NCBI GenBank assembly: GCA_020852865.1
Contig: JADYZZ010000092.1
Coordinates: forward strand, 1 to 37,115
DNA: 37,115 nucleotides
From: Rubrivivax sp.
GTDB lineage: Bacteria > Pseudomonadota > Gammaproteobacteria > Burkholderiales > Burkholderiaceae_C
Direction of reading: 5' to 3'
Shown: positions 16,770 to 26,078 of the stretch, piece by piece
Layout of the letters: the number at the start of each line of letters is the position of its first letter
How positions within the stretch are numbered: the first letter of the stretch is position 1
Position numbers and translations under genes: made by a program
The notes under the pieces: model-generated
The model's database searches: none
The model's input: only the letters and a program-made list of their open reading frames with translations
What the model was told of the DNA's origin: nothing

Positions 16770-17909
16770 GTGGGCCCTCCTGCAATCGACCGCTGGCTGC
16801 GCGTCGCCGTGGCCGTCGCCTTCGGCGCCGCCAGCGCGGCGCTGTGGTGGCCGCAGCCGGCCGGCGCGAGCACGGTGCGCCTGAAGGAAGTCGCCGCGGT
16901 GCAGGGCGTGCGCGGCAACGCGCTGACCGGCATCGGTCTCGTCGTCGGCCTGGACGGCACCGGCGACCAGACGACGCAGGCGCCGTTCACGACGCAGGCG
17001 CTGGCGACGATGCTGCAGCAGATGGGCATCACCTTGCCCCCGGGCACGACGATGCAGCTGCGCAACGTCGCGGCGGTGACGGTCACCGCCGAGCTGCCCG
17101 CGTTCGCCCGGCCCGGGCAGAAGATCGACGTCGTCGTCTCCTCGCTCGCCAACGCCAAGAGCCTGCGCGGCGGCACGCTGCTGGCGACGCCGCTCAAGGG
17201 CCTGGACGGCCAGATCTACGCGATGGCGCAGGGCAGCGTCATCGTCGGCGGCGCCGGCGCTTCGGCCGGCGGCTCCAAGGTGCAGATCAACCAGCTCTCG
17301 GCCGGCCGCGTGCCCGAAGGCGCCAGCGTCGAGCGCGCCGTGCCCACGCCCTGGCAGGACGGCGACACGCTGCAGCTCGACCTCAACGCGAGCGACTTCG
17401 CCACCGCGCGCGCCGTGGCCGGCGCGATCAATGCCCTCAAGGGTGCCGGCACCGCCATCGCCGTCGACGGCCGCACCGTGCGGCTGCGCGCGCCCGTTCC
17501 CGACGAACGCGTGGCCTTCCTGGCCGACATCGAGAACCTGCCGATCGAGCTGCAGCGGCCGGCGGCGCGCATCGTGATCAATTCGCGCACCGGTTCGGTC
17601 GTGATGAACGAGGCGGTGACGATCGGGCCCTGCGCGGTCGCGCACGGCAATCTGTCGGTGACGATCACCAACACGCCGGCCGTGAGCCAGCCGCAGCCCT
17701 TCGCGCAGGGGCAGACGGTGCGCGTCGACAAGGTCGACATCAGCGTGCAGCAGCAGCCCGGCGCGCTCGTGCAGATGGCGGCCGGCGTACGCCTGGCCGA
17801 AGTCGTCAAGGCGCTCAACGCGATGGGGGCGACGCCGCTGGACCTGCAGGCCATCCTGCAGGCGATGCGCGCGGCCGGCGCGCTGAACGCCGAGCTCGAG
17901 GTGATCTGA
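16770..17909 (+). CDS. flgI: Flagellar P-ring protein FlgI
   Basis: FlgI assembles the periplasmic P ring with help from FlgA. The protein of 379 residues starts with GTG behind a ggag site, has a signal peptide (hydrophobic stretch about residues 11-28, likely cleaved near PAGAS), and then the conserved run VRLKEVAAVQGVRGNALTGIGLVVGLDGTGDQT. Further family blocks include LPPGTTMQLRNVAAVTVTAELP and TRTGSVVMNEAV-like INSRTGSVVMNEAVTIG, with the C-terminal MGATPLDLQAILQAMRAAGALNAELEVI. Length is normal. The chaperone gene flgA is in the same cluster, and flgJ starts four bases past its stop. Confidence 0.97.
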   Translation: MGPPAIDRWLRVAVAVAFGAASAALWWPQPAGASTVRLKEVAAVQGVRGNALTGIGLVVGLDGTGDQTTQAPFTTQALATMLQQMGITLPPGTTMQLRNVAAVTVTAELPAFARPGQKIDVVVSSLANAKSLRGGTLLATPLKGLDGQIYAMAQGSVIVGGAGASAGGSKVQINQLSAGRVPEGASVERAVPTPWQDGDTLQLDLNASDFATARAVAGAINALKGAGTAIAVDGRTVRLRAPVPDERVAFLADIENLPIELQRPAARIVINSRTGSVVMNEAVTIGPCAVAHGNLSVTITNTPAVSQPQPFAQGQTVRVDKVDISVQQQPGALVQMAAGVRLAEVVKALNAMGATPLDLQAILQAMRAAGALNAELEVI

Positions 17910-17913
17910 GGCG

Positions 17914-18789
17914 ATGGCCACGCCGTTTGCACCCGCCGGCCCGGCGCTGGCCATCGACACGCAGTCGCTCGCCGGCCTGCGCGCACGCGCCGCGGCCGAC
18001 CCCAGGGGCGCGGTGCGCGAGGCGGCCCGGCAGTTCGAGACGCTGTTCATGAACGAACTCGTCAAGAGCATGCGCGCGACGGCGCTGCAGTCGAACGACG
18101 ATGCGCAGTCGCAGATGGCGACGGGCATGCTCGACGCGCAGTTCGCGAGCCAGCTCGCCGGCATGCCCGGCGGCCTGTCCGATGCGATCACGCGCCAGCT
18201 CGAGCGCCAGATGGGCCTGGCGCCGGGCCCGATTCCGGCCACCGGCTCGGCCAACAACACGCCGGCGCCGCTCGACGGCCGGCCGACGCGCCTGCCGCAG
18301 GCGGGTGCGGCGGCGTTCGTCGAGCAGCACGGCGCCGCGGCGCGCCGGGCCGAGGCCGAGACCGGCATCCCGGCCGCCTTCATGGTGTCGCAGGCGGCGC
18401 TCGAGACGGGCTGGGGCCGCAAGGAGATCCGCCACGCCGACGGCTCACCCGCGTACAACCTGTTCGGCATCAAGGCCGCCGGCGACTGGCGCGGGCCGAC
18501 GGCCGAGGTCACGACGACCGAATACGTCGCCGGCCGCGCGCAGAAGGTGACGGCACGCTTTCGCGCCTACTCGAGCTACGCCGAATCGTTCGCCGACTAC
18601 GCGCGCCTGATGAAGACGAGCCCGCGCTACCGCGAGGCGCTGGCCGGCGCGGCACAGGCCGGCGACGCCGCCGCCGGCTTCGCGCGCGGCCTGCAGCGCG
18701 CCGGCTACGCCACCGATCCGGCCTATGCCGACAAGCTCACGCGCGTCATCAACACCACGCTGCGTCTGCAGCGCACGCTGCAAGCCTGA
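17914..18789 (+). CDS. flgJ: Flagellar rod cap and muramidase FlgJ
   Basis: FlgJ caps the growing rod and opens a hole in peptidoglycan. The 291-residue protein is the two-domain form common in beta- and gammaproteobacteria. Residues about 30-105 are the rod-capping domain (AARQFETLFMNELVKSMRATAL, then MLDAQFASQLA). After a Pro/Ala-rich linker, residues about 132-290 form the GH73 glucosaminidase domain with AFMVSQAALETGWGRKEI, where E164 is the expected catalytic acid, and the YNLFGIKA and FRAYSSYAESFADYARL blocks. It starts four bases after flgI and ends three bases before the flgK ATG. Confidence 0.97.
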   Translation: MATPFAPAGPALAIDTQSLAGLRARAAADPRGAVREAARQFETLFMNELVKSMRATALQSNDDAQSQMATGMLDAQFASQLAGMPGGLSDAITRQLERQMGLAPGPIPATGSANNTPAPLDGRPTRLPQAGAAAFVEQHGAAARRAEAETGIPAAFMVSQAALETGWGRKEIRHADGSPAYNLFGIKAAGDWRGPTAEVTTTEYVAGRAQKVTARFRAYSSYAESFADYARLMKTSPRYREALAGAAQAGDAAAGFARGLQRAGYATDPAYADKLTRVINTTLRLQRTLQA

Positions 18790-18792
18790 GCC

Positions 18793-20460
18793 ATGTCCAG
18801 CTCCGCATTGATGTCGATCGGTGTCAAGGCGCTCGCGGCGAGCTACGCCAACCTGCAGACCACCGGCCACAACATCGCCAACGCCAACGTCGCCGGCTAC
18901 TCGCGCCAGAGCGCGGTGCTGACCCCGACGCCGGGGCAGTTCACCGGCTCGGGCTATTTCGGCCGCGGCGTCGATGTCGCCGGCGTCACGCGCGCGCACG
19001 ACGCGTTCCTCGTGCGCGAGGCCACCGGAGCGCGCTCGGTCGCGTCGATGGACGCCGCGCGCCTGGCCCGACTGCAGCAGCTCGAAGGCCTGTTCCCGCC
19101 GGGCGAGCAGGGCCTGGGCCACGCCGTGACGCAGTTCTTCGACGCGATGACCGACGTGACGACGCAGCCCGGCGACCTGTCGGCGCGGCAGGTCGTGCTG
19201 GCGCGTGCCGGCGACCTCGCGTCGCAGTTCCGGCGCCTGGGTGCGGCCTTCGACACGCTGCAAGGCGGCGTCGGCGCAGACCTGCAGACGGCGGTCGCCG
19301 ACGTCAACGCGCTGGCGCGCAACGTCGCCGATCTGAACGCGCGCATCGTGGCGGCCGGCGCGCTCGGCCAGCCGCCCAACGATCTGCTCGACCAGCGCGA
19401 CCAGCTGATCGCCAGGCTCGCCGCACATGTGCAGATCACGCGCATCGACGCGGGCGACGGCAGCGCGGGCCTGTTCGTCGCCGGCGGGCAGAGCCTGGTG
19501 CTGGGCGCGCAGGCCAACGCGCTCGCGCTGCAGCCCGACGCCGCCGACCCCTCGCGCTCGGCGCTCGCGATCTCCTCGGGCGATGCCGCACGAACGCTCG
19601 ACCCGCGCGCACTGGGCGGCGGCGACATCGCCGGGCTGCTGCAGTTCCAGAACGAGGACCTGGTCGCGGCGCGCAACCTGGCGGGTCGGCTCGGCGCCGC
19701 GCTGGCCGGTGCCGTCAACGCCCAGCAAAAGCTCGGCCTGACGCTGGACAACGCGGCCGGCGGCGATCTGTTCGCGCTCGGCGCGCCGCGCGCACTGCCC
19801 AATGCCCGCAACGCGAAAGACCCCGTCGGCGCGCCGATCGGGCAGGTGGCGCTCACGGTCGTCGATCCGTCGCGGCTGCAGGCGAGCGAATACGACCTGC
19901 GCGCCGATCCGTCCAACGCCGGGCGCTGGCTGCTGACGCGACTGGCCGACGGCAAGCAGACCAGCATCGCCGGCGGCGACACCGTCGACGGCCTGCGCAT
20001 CGACGTCGGCCCGGGCATGCCGCAGGCCGGCGACAGCTTCCTGCTGCAGCCGGTGACGCGTGCGGCCGACGGCATGGCGCTGGCGCTGGGCGACCCGCGC
20101 GGCATCGCAGCGGCCGCGGCCGGCACGCCGGTCGGCGCGCTGGGCTCGGACGGCGGCAACGCGGCCGCGCTGCTCGCGCTGCGCGACGCCGGCATCGTCG
20201 ACGGCCGGAGCGCGGCCGACGCCTACGCGCAGGCCATGGCGACGGTCGGCCTGCAGGTGCAGTCGGGCAGGACGAGCGCGCAGTTGTCGACGGCGGCGGC
20301 GACGCAGGCCGATCAGGCGAGCGCTTCGGTGGCCGGCGTCAACCTCGACGAGGAAGCGGCGCGGCTGCTGCAGTACCAGCAGAGCTACCAGGCGGCGGCC
20401 AAGGTGCTGCAGGTCGCGCAGAGCCTGCTCGACACCTTGCTGCAGGCCGCGCGCGCCTGA
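18793..20460 (+). CDS. flgK: Hook-filament junction protein FlgK (HAP1)
   Basis: FlgK is the first junction protein between hook and filament. The 555-residue protein has the axial-family N-terminus SALMSIGVKALAASYANLQTTGHNIANANVAGYSRQSAVL and the C-terminal helix pattern ASVAGVNLDEEAARLLQYQQSYQAAAKVLQVAQSLLDTLLQA, the two halves of the D0/D1 coiled coil. The family's LDQRDQLIARLA block is at about residues 197-208. Size is typical. flgL follows after 28 bp with a strong ribosome site. Both are expected clients of the FlgN-like chaperone encoded upstream on the other strand. Confidence 0.96.
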   Translation: MSSSALMSIGVKALAASYANLQTTGHNIANANVAGYSRQSAVLTPTPGQFTGSGYFGRGVDVAGVTRAHDAFLVREATGARSVASMDAARLARLQQLEGLFPPGEQGLGHAVTQFFDAMTDVTTQPGDLSARQVVLARAGDLASQFRRLGAAFDTLQGGVGADLQTAVADVNALARNVADLNARIVAAGALGQPPNDLLDQRDQLIARLAAHVQITRIDAGDGSAGLFVAGGQSLVLGAQANALALQPDAADPSRSALAISSGDAARTLDPRALGGGDIAGLLQFQNEDLVAARNLAGRLGAALAGAVNAQQKLGLTLDNAAGGDLFALGAPRALPNARNAKDPVGAPIGQVALTVVDPSRLQASEYDLRADPSNAGRWLLTRLADGKQTSIAGGDTVDGLRIDVGPGMPQAGDSFLLQPVTRAADGMALALGDPRGIAAAAAGTPVGALGSDGGNAAALLALRDAGIVDGRSAADAYAQAMATVGLQVQSGRTSAQLSTAAATQADQASASVAGVNLDEEAARLLQYQQSYQAAAKVLQVAQSLLDTLLQAARA

Positions 20461-20488
20461 AGCGCGGGCGCCACCAGGAGAGCACGCG

Positions 20489-21415
20489 ATGCGCGTCACC
20501 ACCGCCAACGCCTACGAGGCGATCGTCGCCAACTTGCAGCAGCGCCAGCAGCAGCTGGTGCAGACGCAGAGCCAGATGACCAGCGGCAAGCGCGTGCAGC
20601 GCGCCGGCGACGACCCGGCTGCCGCCGCGCAGGCCGAGCGCGCGCTCGCCTGGCAGGCGCGCGCCCAGGCCGAGCAGCGCGCCATCGGCGCGGCACGCCA
20701 CGCGATGCAGGTCGGCGAAAGCGCGCTCGGCAATGCCGGCGAGCTGCTGCAACAGGCGCGCGAGCGCGTCGTGCAGGCCGGCAACGCCACCTACACCGAC
20801 AGCGACCGGGCCGCCCTGGTTCCGGTACTGCAGAACCTGCGCGCGCAGTTGCTCACGACCGCCAACAGCCGCGACGGCACCGGCCGCTACGTGTTCGGGG
20901 GCCTGGGCTCGGACGCTGCGCCGTTCCAGGACGGCCCGCTCGGCGTGCAGTACACGGGTCGCCCCGGCCAGCAGCAGACGGCCACCGCCGAGGCGGCGCC
21001 GCTGTCGCTCGACGGCAGCGCGGCCTGGATGCAGGCCGCCGATCCGGCCAACGCGGGCGGCACGATCTCGGTGTTCGACGCGCTCGACAGGACGATCGCC
21101 GACCTGCAGACGCCCGGGCGCAGCTCGGCCGACATCGCACAGACGGTGCGCACCGGCCTGGCGCGCATCGACGCCGTGGCGCAGGGTCTGAGCCTGGCGC
21201 GTACCGCGGCGGGGACGGCGCTCCAGCGCATCGATGCCATCGACCAGCGCCTCGGACAGGACAGCGACCTCGCGCGGCAGCAGCGCTCGAATGCCGAGGA
21301 CCTGGACCTGGTGCAGGCCATTTCCGACTTCCAGGCACAGCAGACCGGCTACGATGCGGCCCTGAAAGCCTACGCGACCGTGCAACGCATGTCGCTGTTC
21401 CAGTATCTCGGCTGA
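20489..21415 (+). CDS. flgL: Hook-filament junction protein FlgL (HAP3)
   Basis: FlgL is the second junction protein, directly below the flagellin filament. The 308-residue protein starts MRVTTANAYEAIVANLQQRQQQLVQTQSQMTSGKRVQRAGDDPAAAAQAERAL, matching the flagellin/FlgL N-terminal D0/D1 pattern with the SGKRVxxxGDDP signature, and ends with a helix containing DLDLVQAISDFQAQQTGYDAALKAYATVQRMSLFQYL. The central part has SRDGTGRYVFGGL, the FlgL family's GxYxFxG motif. A strong caggag site precedes the ATG. It closes the flgB-flgL run; a weak 7-bp dyad spans its stop codon (21407-21431). Confidence 0.96.
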   Translation: MRVTTANAYEAIVANLQQRQQQLVQTQSQMTSGKRVQRAGDDPAAAAQAERALAWQARAQAEQRAIGAARHAMQVGESALGNAGELLQQARERVVQAGNATYTDSDRAALVPVLQNLRAQLLTTANSRDGTGRYVFGGLGSDAAPFQDGPLGVQYTGRPGQQQTATAEAAPLSLDGSAAWMQAADPANAGGTISVFDALDRTIADLQTPGRSSADIAQTVRTGLARIDAVAQGLSLARTAAGTALQRIDAIDQRLGQDSDLARQQRSNAEDLDLVQAISDFQAQQTGYDAALKAYATVQRMSLFQYLG

Positions 21416-21479
21416 GCGGCGACGAGCCGAGCCGCCGTGCGCTGAGGGCTTCGAGCAGCGCAGACCGCCCGCCGAGAAC

Positions 21480-22754
21480 ATGTCGACTCAGACCCATCCC
21501 GTGCTGGGCCAGGTGGCCCTGGGCTACTGCCCGATGATCGATCGCCAGCGCGCCGTCGTGGCGACGCGGCTGACCGTCTTCCCCGAGCGGCCCGATGCCG
21601 CTCCGGACGCCGCGGCGCTGCTGGCGGCGCTGGGCGAAGTCTGGCCGGAGGGTGCGGCGCCGGGTCCGCTCGCTCTCACGCTGCGTCCGCTCGACCCGGG
21701 CGCGGTCGGCGCGCGCGCCGCCGGCGCACGGCCGCCGGTCACGCTGAACGTCGCCGGCGAAGCCGCCTTGCGCGCGGTGATGGCAGCCGGACCGGGCGCG
21801 CAGCTGATGCTCGAGATTCCCGCCTTCATGGCCGGCGCGCCCGAGCATGCCGCGGCGATTCAGGCACTGCACGCCGCCGGCAGCGTGCTGTTGATCAAGG
21901 GCCGCCCGCTGCAGCCGCTCCCGCCCGGGCTGCTGGCCTGCTTCAGCCACAGCATCGTCGATCTGGCCGACGAGCGCCGTGGCGTCGAGCCGGCTGCGGC
22001 CGGGCTGCGCGCGATCACCACGGTGCAAGCCGGCGTGCGCACGAGCGCCGACCTGGACGCGGCGTTCGCGCGCGGTGCCGTGGCCGCACTCGGCTGGACG
22101 TTCGACGACGCAGCGCCCGGGCCCACCGGCCGCGCTTCGGTGCCGCCGGACGTGAAGGTCGTGCTCGACCTCATCAACGGCGTCGAGCGCGAGGAGCCGG
22201 TGGCCAGGCTCGAGCCGATCCTCAAGCGCGACCCGACGCTCGCCTATCGCCTGCTGCGCTACCTGAACTCGCCCGCCTTCGGGCTGCGCGTCGAGATCGA
22301 TTCGTTCGGCCACGCGCTGATGCTGCTGGGCTATCAGCGGCTCAAGCGCTGGCTGGCGCTGCTGCTCGCCTCGTCGAGCAAGGACGCCAATGCCAAGCCG
22401 ACGCTGTACGCTGCGGTGCGCCGCGGGCTGCTGATGGAGGAACTCGGCCGCGCCCACGGCGACGGCGAGATGCGCGGCGAGATGTTCATCTGCGGCGTGT
22501 TCTCGCTGCTCGACCGGCTGCTGCGCCAGCCCTTCGCCGAGCTGCTCGCCGCGGTGCCGGTGCCCGAACGCGTGCGCCTGGCGCTGGCCGGCGAGGGCGG
22601 CCCGTATCAGCCCTACCTCGAGCTGGTGCGCGCGATCGAGGGCGAATCGGTCTTCGACATCCGCGACTGCTCGGAACGGCTGCTGCTCGGTGCGGCCGAG
22701 GTCAACCGCGCGCTGCTCGCCTCGTTGCGCTCGGCGCGCCAGCTCGACACCTGA
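21480..22754 (+). CDS. Degenerate EAL plus HDOD domain signalling protein
   Basis: This 424-residue protein resembles the YuxH-like group of c-di-GMP-related proteins. The N-terminal half begins GYCPMIDRQRAVVATRLTVF, the usual place of YQPIxDxxxxVxAxEAL, but the EAL residues are replaced and metal-binding acids downstream are not recognisable, so phosphodiesterase activity is unlikely. The C-terminal half (from about residue 220) is an HDOD domain: LDLINGVEREEPVARLEPILKRDPTLAYRLLRYLNSPAFG followed by SFGHALMLLGYQRLKRWLALLLAS. HDOD domains lack HD catalytic residues and act in signalling complexes. It lies 64 bp after flgL and just before a large sensor kinase, so a motility-related role is plausible but unproven. 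Confidence 0.85.
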   Translation: MSTQTHPVLGQVALGYCPMIDRQRAVVATRLTVFPERPDAAPDAAALLAALGEVWPEGAAPGPLALTLRPLDPGAVGARAAGARPPVTLNVAGEAALRAVMAAGPGAQLMLEIPAFMAGAPEHAAAIQALHAAGSVLLIKGRPLQPLPPGLLACFSHSIVDLADERRGVEPAAAGLRAITTVQAGVRTSADLDAAFARGAVAALGWTFDDAAPGPTGRASVPPDVKVVLDLINGVEREEPVARLEPILKRDPTLAYRLLRYLNSPAFGLRVEIDSFGHALMLLGYQRLKRWLALLLASSSKDANAKPTLYAAVRRGLLMEELGRAHGDGEMRGEMFICGVFSLLDRLLRQPFAELLAAVPVPERVRLALAGEGGPYQPYLELVRAIEGESVFDIRDCSERLLLGAAEVNRALLASLRSARQLDT

Positions 22755-22823
22755 GGGCGCTTGGTCGGGCGCACAGCGGTCGCGACGGCGGTCGACGTCG
22801 AAGCGCAGCACAGGGGCCGACAG

Positions 22824-25800
22824 ATGCTGCGCGCGCTGCCGGCGGCAGCCACGCTGCAGGACGCGGCATTCAGGCTGCTCGACGTCAACGCCGCCTTCGA
22901 AGCGCTCGCCGGGCGCGCGCGCGCGGCGCTGATCGGCCTCGATCCGCTCGTGCTGCTGCCGGCGCAGGAACGCGCCGTCCTGCGCGCGGCGCGCGAGGAG
23001 CGCTGCGCGGTCGGCGACGAGGTCACGCCGCCTTTGCGCTGCCGCATGCTCGACGCCGCCGGTGTACCGCGCTGGCTCGCCGTCTCGTTCGGCAATATCG
23101 CTGCCCCGGGCCGGCCGCCGCTGTGGCTGTCGCTGTACCAGGACGTGAGCGCCGAGTACGCCGCGCGTGCCCAGGCCGAGCGCCTGCAGGACGAGCTGGC
23201 GCACTGGTTCGAGCTGGCCGACGCGGGGATGCTGGTGTACGACGCGAGCGGACTCATCGTGCGCTCCAACCTTGCCTTCGACCGGCTCGTCGGCCGCGTG
23301 CCCGAGGTGCTCGAGGAGGCCGCGCCCGAGCTGCAGGCGCTGCTCGGCTGGCAGGACGGAGCGCCCTTGCCGGCCCTGGTTCCGGGTGCCGCCGCGCTCG
23401 AGCGGCAGGCCCTCGTCACCCTGCCCGAAGGGCGGCGGCGCCGTCTCGCGGCGCGCCTGGCCTGCACCGGCGGCGAGGGCGGCGCGGGCGGCACGCGGCG
23501 CGTGCTGGTGGTCCTGGCCGATCTCAGCGCCGAGGACGAACGCGATCTGGCGCAGCTCGAGATGGGCATGCTGATGGACACGGCCAGCGTCGGCGTCGCC
23601 ACCTTCGATCCCGCGCGCGGCTGGCTCGCGCACCACCGCGGCGCCGGCAGCGGCGGCGCGGCCTCGGGCGCGTTGCTGGCGATCGGACGCGAGCTCGTCG
23701 AGCCCGGCTCGCTGCCCGAGTACGAACGGCTGCAGGCGGCGCTGCGCCGCGGCGAACGCACCGAGGTGCGCTACGCCGTGCGCCACCCCGAACTCGGCCG
23801 GCGCTGGCTGCTCACGCGCGTCGAGCCCGGCGCGCTGGCCGGCGGCCGCACGACGACGTCGGTGGTGACGCTGGATGTCACCGAGGGCCAGCGCGCCCAG
23901 CGCCGCAACGACGCGCTGCTGCGCGAGCTAGGCGGCATCCTCGAGACTTCCACGGCCGGCATCGCCTCCGTGCGCTGGCCGCTGCTGGTGCGCTGCAACC
24001 GGCGCTTCGAGCGCCTGCTCGGCTTCGAGCCGGGCGCCGCCGCCGGCGCCACCCTGGGCGAGGTGTTCGTGCGCCAGGGTGCCGCCGCCGAGGACGCCGA
24101 GGCGGTGCTCGAAGCGCTGCGCGCCGGGCGCGCCTACGAGACCGAGTTGCCGCTGGCGCCCGACGCCGGCGGCCTGCCGCGCTGGGCCTCGCTGTCGGTG
24201 CGGCGCGCCGAAGGGGCCGAGCCGCTGCGCGCCGGCGAGCCGATCGAGGCGGTGGTGGTGCTCACCGAGATCACGCGTCTGAAGACCCAGCAGGCCGAGC
24301 TCGAACGGCTGCTGCGCGAGCGCGAGCTGATGTTCGACCTCTCGGAGGTGGGCATCGTGTACCTGCGCGGCGCACGCATCGAGCGCGCCAACCAGACGAT
24401 GGCGCAGTTGTCGGGCTACGCCGTGCCCGAACTCACCGCGCTCGACCCGGCCGAGCTGTATGTCGACGCGCGCGAATGCGTCGCCTTCGAAGCGCGCATG
24501 GCCGAGGCCCTCGCCGCCAGCGGCCGCTTCGTCGGCGAGCGGCGTCTGCGCCGGCGCGACGGCCGCCATTGCTGGGTGCAGGTGTCGGCGCGCCCGGTGA
24601 CGCCGGAGGAGACGGCGGCTGCAGGCGCGGGCGCCGCCGCACCGGGCGAAGACCTGATCTGCTCGTTCGTCGACGTCGACGAACGCCACCGCAGCCGCGA
24701 CGCGCTGGCGGCGCAGGCCGAGCGCACGCGCGCGATGCTGGACTCGGTGTTCGTCGGCATCGTGACGATCGGCCGGCACGGCATCGAGTGGATGAACCGC
24801 TCGGCGCGCCGCATGTTCGGCGGCGAGCTGGCCGACTTCGTCGGCGAGTCGATCGCCACCGTCGCCACGCCCGAGCGCGGACACCCGCTGCGCCGCAGCG
24901 ACTGGTTCGAGCGGCTGCGCGACGGCCAGAGCGAAGGCTTCGAGTGCCGGCTGCGCGGCCACGACGGGCGCGAGTTCTGGGTCGTCGGCAACGCCGTCGC
25001 CGCCGGCGGCGACGACGACGGTGCGCACCGCATCACCTTCGCGCTGCTCGACATCGAGCGCCGCCGCCAGGCCGAGCTGCGCATCGCCCAGGCGCAGGCC
25101 TCGCTGCAGCGCGTGATCGAGCTGGCGCCGCTGGCGATCGCGCTGTTCGACGCGACCAGCCTGCGCATCGTCCAGGTCAACCAGGCAGCGGCCGCGTTCT
25201 TCGGCCGCGGCGCCGAGGAGCTGGCGGGGGCAACCCCGGCCGTCTTGTTCGACGCGGATCGCGCCGACGCGCTCGGGCGCTGGCTGCAGGCGGCGCTGCA
25301 GCTCGGCGAGACCGCCCAGCACGAGTGGCAGGACCCGGTCGGTGCGTCGAGCCCGCGCGTCTGGGACATGCGCATCGCGCCCATCGCCGCCGGCCCGGGC
25401 GGCACGCCGCAGCTGCTGCTCGTGGCCAGCGACGTGACCGGCCGGCGCCTGGCCGAGCAGGCGCGGCTGCAGGCCGCGATCGCCCAGCGCGAGGTGCTGG
25501 TGCGCGAGGTGCACCACCGCATCAAGAACAACCTGCAGGGCGTGGCCGGGCTGCTGCGCCAGAACGCCGAGCGTCATCCCGAGGTCGCAGCGACGCTCAC
25601 CGAGGCCATCGGCCAGGTGCAGGCCATCGCGCAGGTCTACGGGCTGCAGGTGGGAGCCCAGGGGCCGCTCGGCGTGGCGCCGCTGCTGGAGGCGATCGCG
25701 CAGTCGGTCCAGCGCATGTTCCGCTGCCGCATCGGCGTCGACGCCGCCGCGGCGCGTCACCTGCTGCCCGAGACCGAGGCGATCCCGGTCGCACTGACGC

Positions 25801-26078
25801 TCAACGAGCTGCTCACCAACGCGATCAAGCATGGCGCCGGCGACGAGGTGCACTGCCGGCTGCTCGCCGACGGCGAGCGCGTGACGATCCGCATCGCCAG
25901 CCGCGCGCGGCTGCCCGCGGGCTTCGATCTGGCGAAGGTGCGCGGCGGCGTGTCCGGGCTCGGCCTGGTGCGCGCGCTGCTGCCCCGCCGCAGTGCGGCA
26001 CTGGACATCCGTCAGATGGATGACGAGGTGGTGGCCGAGCTGGCGTTGCGCGCTCCGAGCGTGCGTCTCGATGGGTGA
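22824..26078 (+). CDS. Cytoplasmic multi-PAS histidine kinase (HisKA_2 type)
   Basis: The 1084-residue protein has no clear membrane segment and is built of about seven PAS-like modules starting near residues 15, 128, 250, 372, 503, 639 and 765, each with the AxxGxxxxD...NxxF pattern to a varying degree, joined by short helices. The C-terminus is a HisKA_2 kinase: VREVHHRIKNNLQGVAGLL with phospho-acceptor H898 (the His of HRIKNN), N-box NELLTNAIKHG near residue 994, and a late SGLGLVRALL G-box. The ATG at 22824 follows caggggcc; a TTG at 22761 would add 21 residues without PAS similarity. The stop lies inside the start region of the ANTAR regulator gene, so the two are coupled and form a kinase-regulator pair. 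Confidence 0.9.
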   Translation: MLRALPAAATLQDAAFRLLDVNAAFEALAGRARAALIGLDPLVLLPAQERAVLRAAREERCAVGDEVTPPLRCRMLDAAGVPRWLAVSFGNIAAPGRPPLWLSLYQDVSAEYAARAQAERLQDELAHWFELADAGMLVYDASGLIVRSNLAFDRLVGRVPEVLEEAAPELQALLGWQDGAPLPALVPGAAALERQALVTLPEGRRRRLAARLACTGGEGGAGGTRRVLVVLADLSAEDERDLAQLEMGMLMDTASVGVATFDPARGWLAHHRGAGSGGAASGALLAIGRELVEPGSLPEYERLQAALRRGERTEVRYAVRHPELGRRWLLTRVEPGALAGGRTTTSVVTLDVTEGQRAQRRNDALLRELGGILETSTAGIASVRWPLLVRCNRRFERLLGFEPGAAAGATLGEVFVRQGAAAEDAEAVLEALRAGRAYETELPLAPDAGGLPRWASLSVRRAEGAEPLRAGEPIEAVVVLTEITRLKTQQAELERLLRERELMFDLSEVGIVYLRGARIERANQTMAQLSGYAVPELTALDPAELYVDARECVAFEARMAEALAASGRFVGERRLRRRDGRHCWVQVSARPVTPEETAAAGAGAAAPGEDLICSFVDVDERHRSRDALAAQAERTRAMLDSVFVGIVTIGRHGIEWMNRSARRMFGGELADFVGESIATVATPERGHPLRRSDWFERLRDGQSEGFECRLRGHDGREFWVVGNAVAAGGDDDGAHRITFALLDIERRRQAELRIAQAQASLQRVIELAPLAIALFDATSLRIVQVNQAAAAFFGRGAEELAGATPAVLFDADRADALGRWLQAALQLGETAQHEWQDPVGASSPRVWDMRIAPIAAGPGGTPQLLLVASDVTGRRLAEQARLQAAIAQREVLVREVHHRIKNNLQGVAGLLRQNAERHPEVAATLTEAIGQVQAIAQVYGLQVGAQGPLGVAPLLEAIAQSVQRMFRCRIGVDAAAARHLLPETEAIPVALTLNELLTNAIKHGAGDEVHCRLLADGERVTIRIASRARLPAGFDLAKVRGGVSGLGLVRALLPRRSAALDIRQMDDEVVAELALRAPSVRLDG

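Noticed and set aside
22761..22823. TTG start for the multi-PAS kinase
   Set aside because: It would add 21 residues without PAS or other similarity, while the ATG at 22824 has a purine-rich site at good spacing.
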